From assembly GCF_018991925.1 (NCBI RefSeq), contig NW_024722158.1:8491420-8555419 (forward strand): a DNA stretch of 64,000 bases. Reading direction: 5' to 3'. This document shows positions 35,346 to 46,775 of this stretch, piece by piece. Within the stretch, counting starts at the first letter, position 1. Every line of letters starts with the position of its first letter. The DNA comes from Homarus americanus (Eukaryota; Arthropoda; Malacostraca; Decapoda; Nephropidae). A program made the position numbers and the translations under genes. The notes beneath the pieces were generated by a model. That model made no database searches and was not told where the DNA came from. It saw nothing but the letters and a program-made list of their open reading frames with translations.

Positions 35346-36009
35346 TTATGATGCTGAAGGTACTATAGGTGGAGACAGGTACACAACAGGTACATATTAC
35401 ACACAAGATCACCTTTGGGAGATAATGTACTGAAGGTTATTGTCAAAAGTTCACCGACCACATGTATTGTTCTCTATTCGTCCTCTGGTAGAACCTTGAC
35501 ATCTTTTCTTCAAGTTTCTTAGATCAAGTAACTAAAAACATTGTGTAGTGATAATTGATACGCTTAGGGTTCATTGATAGTGTGTGAATGATGCCATGTT
35601 GAATAAATGTATTTCGTATTATTATTGTTATTACTGTACCATCTTCATGATAGTACAATATTACACTATATAGCTAATATTTATATCATTACCCCGTATA
35701 CAAATGTCCTATATTATACTGTACACTGAAAGACTAAACATCTGAAATACTGAAAGGCTAGAATAAACATCTGTTCGTTAACTGTTAAAAATAAAATACA
35801 TTCACTCCTAAGAAAGAAAAATAATTTCTCTTTAATTTCCCAAAGCTCAGATAATTATTGTACATTATTCAAATCGAGACAAATATTAAAATGTAGGAAC
35901 AATATACATTCTCTAGGCTTATTATGCAAATGAATGTGTTGGTGATGCAGGGTGAAAATATTATTAAGTCTGTATGTTGTTTACACTACATGAACAAGGG
36001 TGTCGTGTC

Positions 36010-36430
36010 TGTACTGTAAGTCACCCTAACCTCCCCTCTTTCACCCTTTTTTCCATCACTCCCTCTCACCCTTTCTCTATCAGTTACCCCTTTCCTTCCT
36101 TCCTTCCTTCCTCTATTACTCCGTCCCTTCCTTTCCCCCTTCACTCCGTCCCTTCCTTCATTACATCTTTATTTCATTATTTCCTCCATCACTCATTCTC
36201 CCCCTTCTTCCTTCACTTCCTCTCTCCATCACTCCCTCCCTCATTCTGTCACCACCTATGTCAACTCCAACACAGTGGCCGTCACACACTCCCTTCCTCC
36301 ATCACCACCACTACACACTCACCTCTACTAACTCCTGTTTTCGAGGGGGTAAGTCCCACGGCCACCAAAGGACCATCACCCCCACCCTCCCTCCCCTCCT
36401 TAACCCTACCTCGCCCCTCCCCCACTTGAC
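36010..36430. repeat. CT-rich tract
   Basis: CCTTCCTTCC and CATCACTCCCTC units. The 151-codon Pro/Ser/Phe-rich frame from 35,974 is its translation. Confidence 0.82.
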
Positions 36431-36504
36431 CCCGAATTGTCCCTAACGCAATGACCTAAATGCAACCCTGAATTGCTAACACCTCCACATTGCTCACACA
36501 AACT

Positions 36505-36705
36505 ACCGACCTAATGTGACACTCCCCGCCGATTTGATGTGACACTTGAGACTTGATGTGACACTTACCGAGCCCCACGAGGCACCGAAGAACCTGCTGT
36601 GGCACCTAAGGATCTGATGTGACATTTGTAACTTGACGTGACACATGCAAATTGATGTGACACTTGTATCCTGACGTGACACCTACCCACCTTCTTTAAG
36701 ATTTC
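36505..36705. repeat. Degenerate GATGTGACACTTG repeat, about nine copies
   Basis: Units of 18-25 bp, each with GATGTGACAC or GACGTGACAC. Diverged; no gene. Confidence 0.8.
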
Positions 36706-36744
36706 ATGTAAAACAGACCTGCCTGAGACACTGACCTTCTCTTC

Positions 36745-37345
36745 CACACACACACACACACACACACTACAGATACACACACGCACACTTCAGATATACA
36801 CACAGGCACACTTCAGATACACACACGCTCACTACACAGATACACACACGCACTACAGATACACACACGCACACTACAGAGCTATACGCGCACACTACAG
36901 AGCTACACACACACACTACAGATACACACGCACACTACAGATACGCACACTACAGATACACACACGCACACTACACAGCTACACATCACGCACACTACAG
37001 ATACACACACACACTACAGATACACACACGCACACTACACAGATACACACACGCACACTACAGATACACACACGCACACTACAGATACACACGCACACTA
37101 CAGACACACACACACACACTACAGATACACACACGCCCACTACAGAGCTACACACACGCACACTACAGATACACACACGCACACTACAGATACACACACG
37201 CCCACTACAGAGCTACACACGCACACTACAGATACACACACGCACACTACAGATACACACACGCCCACTACAGAGCTACACACGCACACTACAGATACAC
37301 ACACGCACACTACAGATACACAAACGCACACTACACTCGCACACA
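36745..37345. repeat. 21-bp minisatellite, about 26 copies
   Basis: The unit is AGATACACACACGCACACTA plus C, with an AGAGCTACACAC variant in regular rotation. Minus-strand Cys/Val/Ser frames of 68-73 codons come from the 21-bp period. Confidence 0.95.
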
Positions 37346-37509
37346 ATACTGACCCGATATAACAGAAAGCTGACCTTAACCCCGTTCAACACACTACCCG
37401 CTGACCTTCCCGTGACCCTAATTTCACCCTCATTACCACCTGACCTTATGTGACCTCTTTGTATTGGTATCCTGAAAGGGTTCATGTTGATATTGTGTAA
37501 TGAAAGTGT

Positions 37510-37884
37510 GATTACCTGAAGATTGGACACCCCAATTTATTTCACCTGATGACTAACCACCCTAATGCTAACCTATCGCAAACGATCATCTTCTCTACAG
37601 TTAACACAATCTAACCTAACCTAAACCTAGCATAACCTTAACCTAACCTTAAATTAATATAACCTAACAAAGCTAACATAACCTAACCTAAACCTAGCAT
37701 AACCTTAACCTAACCTTAAGTTAACATAACCTAACCTAAGGCTAACCTGACCTAACATAACATTAACCTAAACTAAAATTAACATAACCTAACAAATTTA
37801 ACATCGCCTAAGGTACCATTAGGGAGTTTAATCATCAGGTGAAATAAGCTGCGAGTGGGGGATGGTTAATCTTCATGTGGTCCT
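37510..37884. repeat. TTAGG-core palindromic element, complete
   Basis: The left end has ACCTGAAGATTGGACACCCC and TTATTTCACCTGATGACTAA. The core is CCTAACCTAAACCTAGCATA-type over about 220 bp, with its own 60-bp higher-order repeat. The right end has TTTAATCATCAGGTGAAATA and GGTTAATCTTCATGTGG. Confidence 0.82.
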
Positions 37885-38416
37885 CAATACATGTACTGCT
37901 TGTAAGCCTCCCTCGTACACAAGGTCACCCCCCCCCTTGTTCCGCATTGTGTGACCCTCTAATAGGCCGTAACCTTGCGTGACCGACCAGGCCCCGTGAC
38001 CGAGAATAGCACGTGAGTCAGCGGCCCCCAGGAACCCCCCCACCCTCTCGACCCAGCTTGACTCGCCCAACCCTTTGAGTCACAGCATATCAGTGACTCA
38101 TCAAATGGACTTCACCCAAACGATGTGTTTTCCCATGACTAAACCACGCCGTCTTTAAGATGACCCGGGAACTCCCCCCCCCCCTACCCATCATTCTGTC
38201 ACTTTATGTAACTTGCTGACAAAACCCATGACCCTTCAGGCTTTTACGCCCTTAATGCATGAATCATAAAGGCACGCATGAACTACGCATGCTTCCCAGT
38301 TGGACGCTGTGAACGCTTCTGCGCTTCACCTTGCACAGTATGTAAGGGGGTGCCCAATAAACTAGCCCCCTCCGGGACAATCTAAATCAATCTAAAAAAA
38401 CGATTTAAAACCTCGC

Positions 38417-38557
38417 CCCACATAAAGATTAAGACACCCTGGGTATTTTCACCTCAAGATTAACCACACTAAACCTAACCTAACCCCACAGGTAGAGCGT
38501 TAGGGCGTTTAATTATCAGGTGAAATAAGGTGGGGTGTCTAATCTTCACGTGACCCC
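38417..38557. repeat. TTAGG-core palindromic element, short copy
   Basis: The left end reads CATAAAGATTAAGACACCCT and TTTTCACCTCAAGATTAA. The core is only ACCTAACCTAACCCC-sized. The right end is GGCGTTTAATTATCAGGTGA with GTGTCTAATCTTCACGTGA. Confidence 0.8.
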
Positions 38558-38603
38558 AAATTAATAACAGTATGAATATGGAATGTAGAGCTTAATAACG
38601 GAG

Positions 38604-38690
38604 TGTCTAGGTGGTGGAGTGAGGAGAGAGACGGAGTGTCATTCTACAGACCAGCGTTCGATTCCCGGCCTAACCGAGAGGTCAAATGGC
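38604..38690 (+). repeat. tRNA-derived SINE-like fragment
   Basis: GTCTAGGTGGTGGAGTGAG fits a weak A-box. GCGTTCGATTCCCGGCC holds a B-box (GTTCGATTCC) 40-odd bases later. It is related to the minus-strand copy at 11,508-11,598. Confidence 0.55.
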
Positions 38691-38734
38691 ATGGTCAGAA
38701 AAATCTCAATATTTGCAACTCTATTTCACACTGA

Positions 38735-38830
38735 TGGACACGTGAGGGAGGGAGGGTGAAGAGCGAGAGCGAGAGAGAGAGGGTGGGTTGAGAGAGAGAG
38801 AGAGGGTGGGTGGGTGGCGAGAGAGAGGAA
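38735..38830. repeat. GA/GGGT simple repeat
   Basis: GAGAGAGAGGGTGGGT units. No gene is evident. Confidence 0.85.
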
Positions 38831-38892
38831 GGAATAGCCTCAGACCTGGGTTAACACACGACAAACCATCGGTATTATATAACAATTAATTT

Positions 38893-39236
38893 CACGTGGA
38901 GTTCAGCCCCCACCACCTTATTTCACCTGAGGAATAAATCATTAAACACACCTTAACACGGCCTGGGGGTTAAGTTATGTTTGCGTTAGATAGTTCAAGT
39001 TAGGTTAGGGTTATACTAGGTTAGGTTAGTGCTAGATAGGTGAAGTTAATGTTAGGTTAGCTGGGGTGTCTAATCTTCAGGTGACATAAGCTGGGGTGTC
39101 TAATCTTCAGGTGACATAAGGTGGGGTGTCTAATCTTCAGGTGACATAAGCTGGGGTGTCTAATCTTCAGGTGACATAAGCTGGGGTGTCTAATTTTCAG
39201 GTGACATAAGCTGGGGTGTCTAATCTTCAGATGATG
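38893..39236. repeat. TTAGG-core palindromic element with sixfold end module
   Basis: The left end (CACGTGGAGTTCAGCCCC, CTTATTTCACCTGAGGAAT) and a GGTTAGGTTAG core are followed by six near-perfect 30-bp repeats. Each repeat carries GCTGGGGTGTCTAATCTTCA and GGTGACATAA. The 65-codon minus frame is the translation of these six units. Confidence 0.85.
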
Positions 39237-39399
39237 CCGTCCTATCACCAACAATCAATACCAGTGGCATAATAAACACGTGACCTTTGGCGATAGAAAA
39301 ATACTACCACCATTATCCAGCCACCTGACCTGACATGACCTCGCAAAGATAACATTAAGATAAGTTATAGTAAAAAAAGTAACCTAATATAATTTTAGG

Positions 39400-39660
39400 T
39401 GTGATAAAAACGGTAATAATTATGTCAGGTTTTATTAAAAAAGATAACTCAAACGTAATCTTAGGTGTGATTCAAGATAACCTGAACTGATCTCGTAGAA
39501 TAAACAAGATATCCCAAATATAATCTCACAGGATAACCAAAATTATCCTAAATACAATCTCATGATAACTAAGATAACACAGATATAATCTCATAACTAA
39601 GATAACCTAAATATAATCACATAAGATAACTAAGATAACGCAAATATAATCCCTAACTTC
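39400..39660. repeat. Degenerate ATAACTAAGATAAC repeat
   Basis: Units of 25-32 bp with AAATATAATCTCA and ATAACTAAGATAACAC. Moderately diverged. Confidence 0.75.
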
Positions 39661-39839
39661 AACCCATCCTAGAAAAAAAATACCACCATCCAATCCTTCC
39701 TACCGCTATTTGACCCCGTGACCTTTGACCCACCCCCCCATAGAGGTCAGCAGAGAGCAACAATGCATTAGTTTATTATGACTCCCAATATGCTTCTCGC
39801 CTCTCCAAAAAAAATCCAAAACTGTAACATAACTACAGC

Positions 39840-40330
39840 TGCGGGATTACATTACCAGTCCGGGTACAAAATTATGGTACAGATACAGTTACAAAACGAG
39901 GGTACAGCTACAAAATTATAGTACATACACAAGTACAAAACCAGGGTACAGCTACAGGTACAAAATTAAGGTACAGATACAGGTACAAAATGAAGGCACA
40001 GCTACAAAATTATGGTGCAGATAGAGAGAGGGTGAAGGCACAAATACAGGTACAAAATGAAGGTACAGCTACAAAATTATGGTACAGATAGAGAGAGAGG
40101 ATGAAGGCACAAATACAGCTACACAATGAAGGTACAGGTACAGAGTGAGGATAAAGGTACAAAAAGTCAGGTTCAAGATTAGTAAGAAAAAATAAAGATA
40201 AAATTAGAGAGACTTGTTTGGCTACAAGTTCACCTACAGGAACAGCTACAAGGAATACAATTACAGGAACCGGTATAAATGCAAGTACAATTACATAATA
40301 CAGGGAAATTACAGGTGGAAATACAATCCA
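39840..40330. repeat. GGTACAGATACAGGTACAAAAT degenerate repeat
   Basis: Blocks TACAGCTACAAAATTATGGT, ACAGGTACAAAATGAAGG and a longer unit with AGATAGAGAGAG recur. It grades into ACAGGAACAGCTACAAGG. The 73-codon frame at 40,214 is low complexity. Confidence 0.8.
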
Positions 40331-40549
40331 GTTACAGTAACCCCCATACAGTTTACAGATTCCTCCTCCCCCACACTCTCCTTATACAACCAGGGTACAG
40401 GAGAAATACATAAATTACAAAAAAATAAAAAATAAATCTGTCACTGTATTCGCCACTCTGTCAAGTGTTTCTGAATACCTCTCCACTTCTTCCTTTTAAT
40501 CACCAATAGCCGCGTCGTGTCGAGTGGCTCGCCTTGTTGGGAGCTTTTG

Positions 40550-40840
40550 AGCACCCTGGGGAGGGGGGGAGGGAAGAGAGGGGAGGGAGGGGAAGGAGAG
40601 GGGAGGGAGGGGAAGGAGGGGGGAGGGAGGGGAGAGAGGGGGAGGGGAGAGGGGGAGGAGGGGAGGAGGGGAGGTGGGATGAGGTGGTTGTTACGAGTGG
40701 GCAGATATGGGATGGAAGGATCAGGAAGGAGGGAGAGGGTGGGTGGGAGGAAAGGTGGAAGGAAGAAGGATGAGGGAAGGAGAAAGAAAGAAAGAAAGAA
40801 AGGAAGGAAGGAAGAAGGAAGGGGAAGGTTGTGGAGGGTA
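40550..40840. repeat. Polypurine tract (GGGGAGGGAGGGGA)
   Basis: A G/A-only run for most of 40,556-40,680, then GGAAGGAAG/GAAAGAAAG. Frames on both strands are low complexity. Confidence 0.92.
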
Positions 40841-40882
40841 AGGATTAATGAGACTGATCGCTGACGCACGAGTCTTGTTGTC

Positions 40883-41040
40883 CACCTTCCCTCCTTCCCT
40901 TCCCCCCCCTGCCCCCTTCCCTTCCCTCCCACTCCTCTCTCCCTCCCTCTCTCCCATCCTCTCTGTCTTTTCCTCCATCCCTCCCATTTCCTTCCATCCC
41001 CTGCTCCCCTTCCCTCCTCTCCCTTTGCTCTCTCCCCCCA
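40883..41040. repeat. Polypyrimidine tract
   Basis: CCCTTCCCTTCC/CTCTCTCC. Together with the upstream polypurine run it gives a sharp strand-composition switch within about 50 bp. Confidence 0.9.
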
Positions 41041-41059
41041 ACAAGACTCACTACCATCA

Positions 41060-41468
41060 CATCACAACTATTTTTACCATTACAATTAACCCCACCAGCA
41101 CCACTACAACAACCACCACTACAACCACCACCACCATTACCACTCCCAGCGCTACCATTACTATCACCACTATCTATACTACCACGCCTACCACTACAAC
41201 TGCCATTAATACCACAACCCCCCCAACTACCACCACCGCTAGGACTACAACTACCACTACCAACACCACTACAAGAACCACCACCACCACAACAACTACC
41301 ACCACTACAACAACCACCACCACAACAACTACCGCCACTACAACAACCACCACCACACCCACCACAACAACAACTACCACCACCACTACAACAACCACCA
41401 CCACAACTACAACCACCACCTTAACTACTACCACCACCACTACCAGAACAAAAACTACCACCCTCACT
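41060..41468. repeat. ACC/ACA triplet repeat
   Basis: ACCACCACTACAACAACC units keep Thr-rich (plus) and Val-rich (minus) frames open, the longest 216 codons. Nothing but the triplet period supports coding. Confidence 0.92.
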
Positions 41469-41494
41469 ACGGGGGGCGGGGTTAAAGGTCAAAA

Positions 41495-41845
41495 ATGAGA
41501 GGGAAAGAAAATGGGGGAAAACGAATGAGAAAGCGAGAAGGAAAAGAGAGAAAGTGGAGGGAAAGAGAGAATGGAAGAGAGAACGAGAGCAAGAAGAAGG
41601 GGAAGAAGAGAGAGAGAGAGATAGAGTAAAAACAAGGAGGGGAGAGCGAGAGCAAGAAGGATGGGAGAAAGAGAAGGTAGAGGGAAAAAGCGAAAGGGAA
41701 GAGAAGAAAAGGAAAAGGCTAAACGAGGTGAGATAAGAAGAGGCAAGAGAAAAAGGGGGAATAAAATAAAGAAAAAGACAGATAAAGGGAGAACTGTGAC
41801 CAAAACGGGATGTGGGCGGAGAGAGAGAGAGAGAGAGAGAGCAGA
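41495..41845. repeat. Polypurine GAGAGAAAG tract
   Basis: A G/A-rich run with AGAGCGAGAGCAAGAAG units, ending in (GA)n. Lys/Glu/Arg-rich frames are its translation. Confidence 0.9.
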
Positions 41846-41899
41846 ATAATACCTTTCAGGAAAAAAAATCACGAATCACCTTAAAACAGTGAAAGACAG

Positions 41900-41917
41900 G
41901 ACGGACGGACGGACGGA

Positions 41918-41952
<35 letters not shown>
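41900..41952. repeat. (GGAC)n and (CT)n microsatellites
   Basis: GGACGGACGGAC followed directly by a CT run. Confidence 0.95.
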
Positions 41953-41954
<2 letters not shown>

Positions 41955-42610
41955 CTCTTACGACTAATCAATCTACTGTAATCTCTCTTACTGGCGGTGT
42001 GATAAGACCTCTTGACTGGCGTAAACGTAACCCAAGAAAACAAAAATAACATAAAATTCTCAGTAATTCCTACGATAAAATTTTCCTCCTAACTGATGAC
42101 GTGAAAACCCCACTGGCAGTCTCACTTCAGCTGCGGCAACAATAAGGATTCTCACAAATTCTTGCCACAATTTTTTCCCGTAACTGGTGAGTGACATCAT
42201 CAACCCCCGCCCCGTCCTTCTCCACCACACAACGATACACATTAAACCGAGACCAGACAAAGATGGCGTCAATATTGCACCGAGACTCGACCCTGATTCC
42301 CATTCGCAGTTACCGGGGAAATGCGTTGTATGGCTCCGTGACTGCGAGTATGGTGGAAGGTGTGTACCGGGAGATAAGGTACCGATATGAGTGATACTGG
42401 GAGACCGTCTTCCTAACTAACAGACACCGGTAGACTGTCTTTACCTACAGAGAACGGACGTCTTCAAATAGCACAGACTATCAATTATAATAATAATAAT
42501 ATTCGCTTCACATAAATAGGTAATTGACAAATTAAAATAAAATAAAATATTAAATAAATAAATACAATTAATCAGTAAAAACTGAACCAACGACAAATAA
42601 AATTAAATTT
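41955..42610. other. Unique sequence, no gene seen
   Basis: Two 67-codon plus frames and a 70-codon minus frame overlap at 42,060-42,394 without any recognisable domain. An A/T-rich stretch follows. I cannot support a gene. Confidence 0.45.
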
Positions 42611-42611
42611 T

Positions 42612-42949
42612 GTAAGTAGTAGGCAGCTGCCAAACAGGGAGGTACTACCGCCTGGGAAGATATTGGAAGCATAATGTGTTGTCTAATGGTAGACCCTGCT
42701 GCCATATGGCATCACGAAAATTGTGACCAAGTCCCAGGTTGCTAATCTGACTTTCTGCCTCATTTACACACAATTGCAGGGTCTCAATTGTTTCTCTTAC
42801 TATTGACAACACAACATACATATATTGTTTCTCACTATTGATCTTTTTTAATTGTTATATTTTTTATGGTTCTTTATTATTATTTTTTATTATTATATTA
42901 TTTTATTATTTTTATTTTGTATTTTTTATTAAAAATTATACTTATCTGA

Positions 42950-42981
<32 letters not shown>

Positions 42982-43038
42982 ATATTCGCCCCCCAGGCCC
43001 CAATGTGGGTCAGTGACCTGTGCCCGGGTGGGCTAATC
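42612..43038 (+). repeat. Dispersed repeat family A, copy 2 (fullest copy)
   Basis: It begins about GTAGGCAGCTGCCAAACAGG and continues with GAGGTACTACCGCCTGGGAA, TCTAATGGTAGACCCTGCTG, and GGTCTCAATTGTTTCTCTTA. A long ATT/TTTATT spacer follows, with (TTA)n at 42,950-42,980. It ends GTGGGTCAGTGACCTGTGCC. This is the best template for the family. An A-rich tail (AATAAAAAAAATAAAAAT) follows, as in retroposed sequences. Confidence 0.78.
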
Positions 43039-43535
43039 CCTGTAAAAAAAATATACAATAAAAAAAATAAAAATAAAATAAATAAAAGTTTAATCAATTA
43101 CTAAATAAAAAGTAAATAATTATCAATAGACTAAAAATACCTAATTAATTAAGGCCCAATTATCATTAGAAAAACATTAAATATCAATTGTAATAAAAAC
43201 AAACAATGAAAATGTAAAACAGGATGAAAATGTAAACAAACTGAACGAAAATAACAAACCGAACAAGAATGTAAACAAACAATGAAAAAGTAAACAAACC
43301 GAATTAAAACGTAAACAAACAGCGCGTGACCTTGATTAACGGGACCTGTGACTAGCTGCAGCGATAACCCCAGGAAGTGACCACTCGAGAGCTCTTGATG
43401 AGGAGTTGATTACCACCTTCACTGATAACACCCGAGAGATCACACAAGATAACACATCGGTACATTATCCAACCTACTGATAACAGCCTCCACCACGCGT
43501 CCACACTTACCCTTTACACGCTCTAATGAGGGACT
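43039..43535. other. A-rich sequence, no gene seen
   Basis: AATAAAT-type stretches, and ATGTAAACAAAC-type short repeats at about 43,210-43,320. Confidence 0.5.
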
Positions 43536-43589
43536 TTTTTTGCTTTACCTATCTATACTAATCTTGTTATGTCTCTCTGTTTATGTGAG

Positions 43590-43715
43590 AAGAGAAGAGG
43601 CAGAGAAGAGAAAGAGACAGACAGAGCAGAGAAAGAGACAGAGCAGAGAAAGAGACAGAAAGAGAAGAGACAGACATACGGACGAGAAGAGAGGAGAAGA
43701 GAGACGCTCTGCTGG
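43590..43715. repeat. GCAGAGAAAGAGACAGA repeat
   Basis: Imperfect purine-rich 17-bp units. The overlapping frames on both strands are repeat translations. Confidence 0.85.
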
Positions 43716-44065
43716 AGGTGGTTAACCCCGGAGCAGGTCGAACACTGTACCCTCCCCCTTCAGTTGGATTCAGAAACGTGACTACATCTTCACCCAACAG
43801 ATCAACGGATGTATGTATGTTAGTCTGTCAATTCTAACTGGATATATAAAAGAATCTGTTGGTGGTGAAGCCAATGTCCCTCACACACTAGTCTATCAAG
43901 CCTCTTACAGTGTCCTCACTATGATGGTGTGTGTGGTGGTGGCAGTCATCGATATTTAACGGTGGGCACTAGGTGGCACGCGTGGGACTAAGGGGGGGGG
44001 GGGGAAATTCCTGTTCCTGTAGTGGTGAAGATGGGGGGTGTAAGGTACAGTTACCTTCGGCCGGG
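43716..44065. other. Non-coding, with a poly-G run
   Basis: A run of about twelve G lies near 43,993. No gene is evident. Confidence 0.5.
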
Positions 44066-44069
44066 TATA

Positions 44070-44150
44070 AGATCACCTGGGGCCGCGGGTGGGTCCCCCT
44101 ATCACTGTGTTGACCTGGGGCCGCGGGTGGGTCCCCCTATCACTGTGTTG
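44070..44150. repeat. Perfect tandem duplication, about 39-bp unit, two copies
   Basis: CCTGGGGCCGCGGGTGGGTC followed by CCCCTATCACTGTGTTGA occurs twice in a row. Being identical, it is either very recent or an assembly artefact. Confidence 0.93.
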
Positions 44151-44341
44151 AACTTGGGTGTGGTCTAACTGTTACCCCACACTTTTTACCTCTGCTGCCG
44201 GACTGACCTCCCTCCCGCACCTCCCACCGCGTCTCGGTAGTCTCACTAAAGTCGATGGTCGATCTTGCAATGCAGTCTACCTGTTCACTCACAGTCTCTG
44301 GTGTTACAGTGACCAAATATCCACACTGACACAATGTTTTA

Positions 44342-44406
44342 TACCACCTGAAGAATGCCCCCTCCCCGTGCTTATTTCACCTGTGTGAGCGAATGTTCAA
44401 GTGATC
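44342..44406. repeat. TTAGG-core palindromic element, coreless remnant
   Basis: CCACCTGAAGAATGCCCCCT and TGCTTATTTCACCTG resemble the left end, closely followed by GTTCAAGTGATC resembling the right end. The TTAGG core is missing. Confidence 0.5.
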
Positions 44407-44795
44407 ATCTGCTTATTACGTACAGTACATTAGCTTACTAACAGCGTTCTCTATCTCATTAAGTGTCAATCTCGCCATTTGCACTGCCCGAGGAGCAGAA
44501 AGTAAGTCCGAAAATAATTCCTGTTATTTGCGTTTGACGAACTGTACTGCCGGCATTATACTTGAAGCCATCTGGGCAGCCGTCTACAGCTGTAAGATAT
44601 CCCTGGCGAATTTCGACTGCATGGACATATGTAGATCTCTCAGTGTATTAGTTACCTCTCTGTAGGCGAGCACAGGGCGTGGAAGCGGTTGTGTGTTCGT
44701 GAGTTCCATGACAGAAGGTCCGTGTTGGAGTAGCCGGCGGCGGGTCAGCTACAGTACGTGATATCATCTTGGGTGAGGGCTTTCTCCGACACGTT
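44407..44795. other. Unique sequence, no gene seen
   Basis: Nothing recognisable. Long minus frames from the next array extend into this part but show no domain. Confidence 0.45.
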
Positions 44796-44797
44796 GG

Positions 44798-45955
44798 GGT
44801 CCCTGTCTCTCCCCTCCCCATACATCTGGCCCCCCGTCTCTCCCCCTCCCCATACATCTGGCCCCCCGTCTCTCCCCCTCCCCATACATCTGGCCCCTGT
44901 CTCTCCCTCCCCCATACATCTGGCCACCGTCTCTCCCTCCCCATCATCTGGGCCCTGTCTCCCCTCCCCATACATCTGGCCCTCTCTCCCTCTCCCTCCC
45001 CATACATCTGGCCCGTCTCTCCCTCCCCATACATCTGGCCCCTGTCTCTCCTCCCATACATCTGGCCCCGTCTCTCCCCTCCCCCATACATCTGGCCCCC
45101 TGTCTCTCCCCCCCTCCCCATACATCTGGCCCCTGTCTCTCCCCTCCCCATACATCTGGCCCCCCTGTCTCTCCCCCTCCCCCATACATCTGGCCCTGTC
45201 TCTCCCCCTCCCCATACATCTGGCCCCTGTCTCCCCTCCCCATACATCTGACCCCTGGCCCCTCTCCCATACATCTGGCCCTGTCTCTCCTCTCCCCTCC
45301 CCATACATCTGGCCCCGTCTCTCCCCTCCCCATACATCTGGCCCCTGTCTCTCCCTCCCCTCCCCATACATCTCTCTCCCTCCCCATACATCTGGCCCCT
45401 CTCTCCCCCCCCCCCCTCTCTCCCCTCCCCCATACATCTGGCCCCCTCTCCCCCCCATACATCTGGCCCCTGTCTCTCCCCTCCCCATACATCTGGCCCC
45501 GTCTCTCCCCTCCCATACATCTGGCCCCTGTCTCTCCCCCTCCCCATGCATTCCTCCCCTCCATCTGGCCACCGTCTCTCCCCTCCCCATACATCTGGCC
45601 ACCTGGCCTCTCTCCTCCCCATACATCTGGCCCCTCTCTCCCCCTCCCCATACATCTGGCCCCTGTCTCTCTCCCCCTCCCCATACATCTGCCCCTGTCC
45701 TCCCTCTCCCTCCCCATACATCTGGCCCGTCTCTCCCTCCCCATACATCTGGCCCCCTCTCCCCTCCCCTCTGGGTCTCCCTCCCATACATCTGGCCCCT
45801 GTCTCTCCCTCCCCATACATCTGGCCCCCGTCTCTCCCTCCCATACATCTGGCCGTCTCTCCCCCTCCCCATACATCTGGCCCTGTCTCTCCCCCCTCCT
45901 CCTCCCTCCCCATACATCTGGCCCGGTCTCTCCCCCTCCCTTTACCTCTTGCCCG
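44798..45955. repeat. About 30-bp C-rich minisatellite, about 38 copies
   Basis: The unit contains CTCCCCATACATCTGGCCCC followed by TGTCTCTCCC. Lengths vary from about 20 to 34 bp. The strand asymmetry (almost no G except in TGG/GTC) leaves frames of up to 436 codons open on both strands. Their Pro/Ser or Gly/Arg/Met repeats are translations of the DNA repeat. Confidence 0.96.
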
Positions 45956-46385
45956 TCTCTCCCCACTTACACTACCCCTCCCCTTACACCTGTCTCTCCC
46001 CTACCCCCGTGCCTCCATCTCTCCCCACTTACCCTCTCCCTACCATTCCTCATATCTCTCCCCACTAACCCCCTTCTCCTCCCTTTACCCACGTCCCTCC
46101 CCATTTACTCGCCCCGTCTAGTCTCCCTGGGACATAAAACCAGAACACGGGGGGCAGGTGTGAAGGGTAAAATATGGATGGGTTTACAAGATGCACTATC
46201 AGGCCAGTTGGTCCGCTTGGTCACCTCCTCCACCTACTCCTCCATTGCCTCATCTCCCTCCTCCATCTCCATTTCCACTACTCCCACCATCACCATCACC
46301 ATCATCACCACCACCACCACCCACCCCCCCCTCCATTACGACCACTTCCTCAACCACCCCCTTGACTACCCTCCCAAAATCCATT
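45956..46385. repeat. Pyrimidine-rich sequence and CCACCATCA triplets
   Basis: CT/CCCCTCC-rich sequence runs to 46,120, then CACCATCACCATCATC triplets at 46,280-46,325. No gene is evident. Confidence 0.7.
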
Positions 46386-46639
46386 ACCCTTTTCCATTAA
46401 CAACATACCGATAAATGACTCCATACACCACACACCCAACAACTCTCCCTACACCGGTTCACTACAATAACCCTGGCAATGTTTATACTTTACGCCAGGT
46501 GATGTTACTGCCGTCTCATATCACCTTTAAGTCAATTTGTTCCTGCTTCAGTTAGGAATTTATTTGTTTTTCGTCGCCTCGTCTTTATCAACATTATAAT
46601 ATAAGAGTTCTTTGGTCTATGTTTTAGTGCACTGACTTG

Positions 46640-46770
46640 GGATCACCTGAAGATTAACCACCCTAACACTATTTGGAGGATAAGGTAAAATAAGGTAAGG
46701 TAAGGCAAGGCAAGGCACGGCAAGGTAAGGCAAGGCACGGCAAGGTAAGGCAAGGCAAGGCAAGGATAGG
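46640..46770. repeat. TTAGG-core palindromic element, left half with GGTAAGGCAAGG core
   Basis: GGATCACCTGAAGATTAACC then ACCCTAACAC is the left end. The core has become AAGGTAAGGCAAGGCACGGC repeats. No right end follows; a different element starts at once. Confidence 0.68.
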
Positions 46771-46775
46771 ATAGA

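Noticed and set aside
40848..41498. Thr-rich 216-codon frame, mucin-like at first sight
   Set aside because: It is the ACC/ACA triplet repeat; the opposite strand is equally open as poly-Val.
44648..46068. Open frames of 340-436 codons on both strands
   Set aside because: The roughly 30-bp C-rich minisatellite lacks stop codons on both strands; the proteins are pure Pro/Ser or Gly/Arg repeats.
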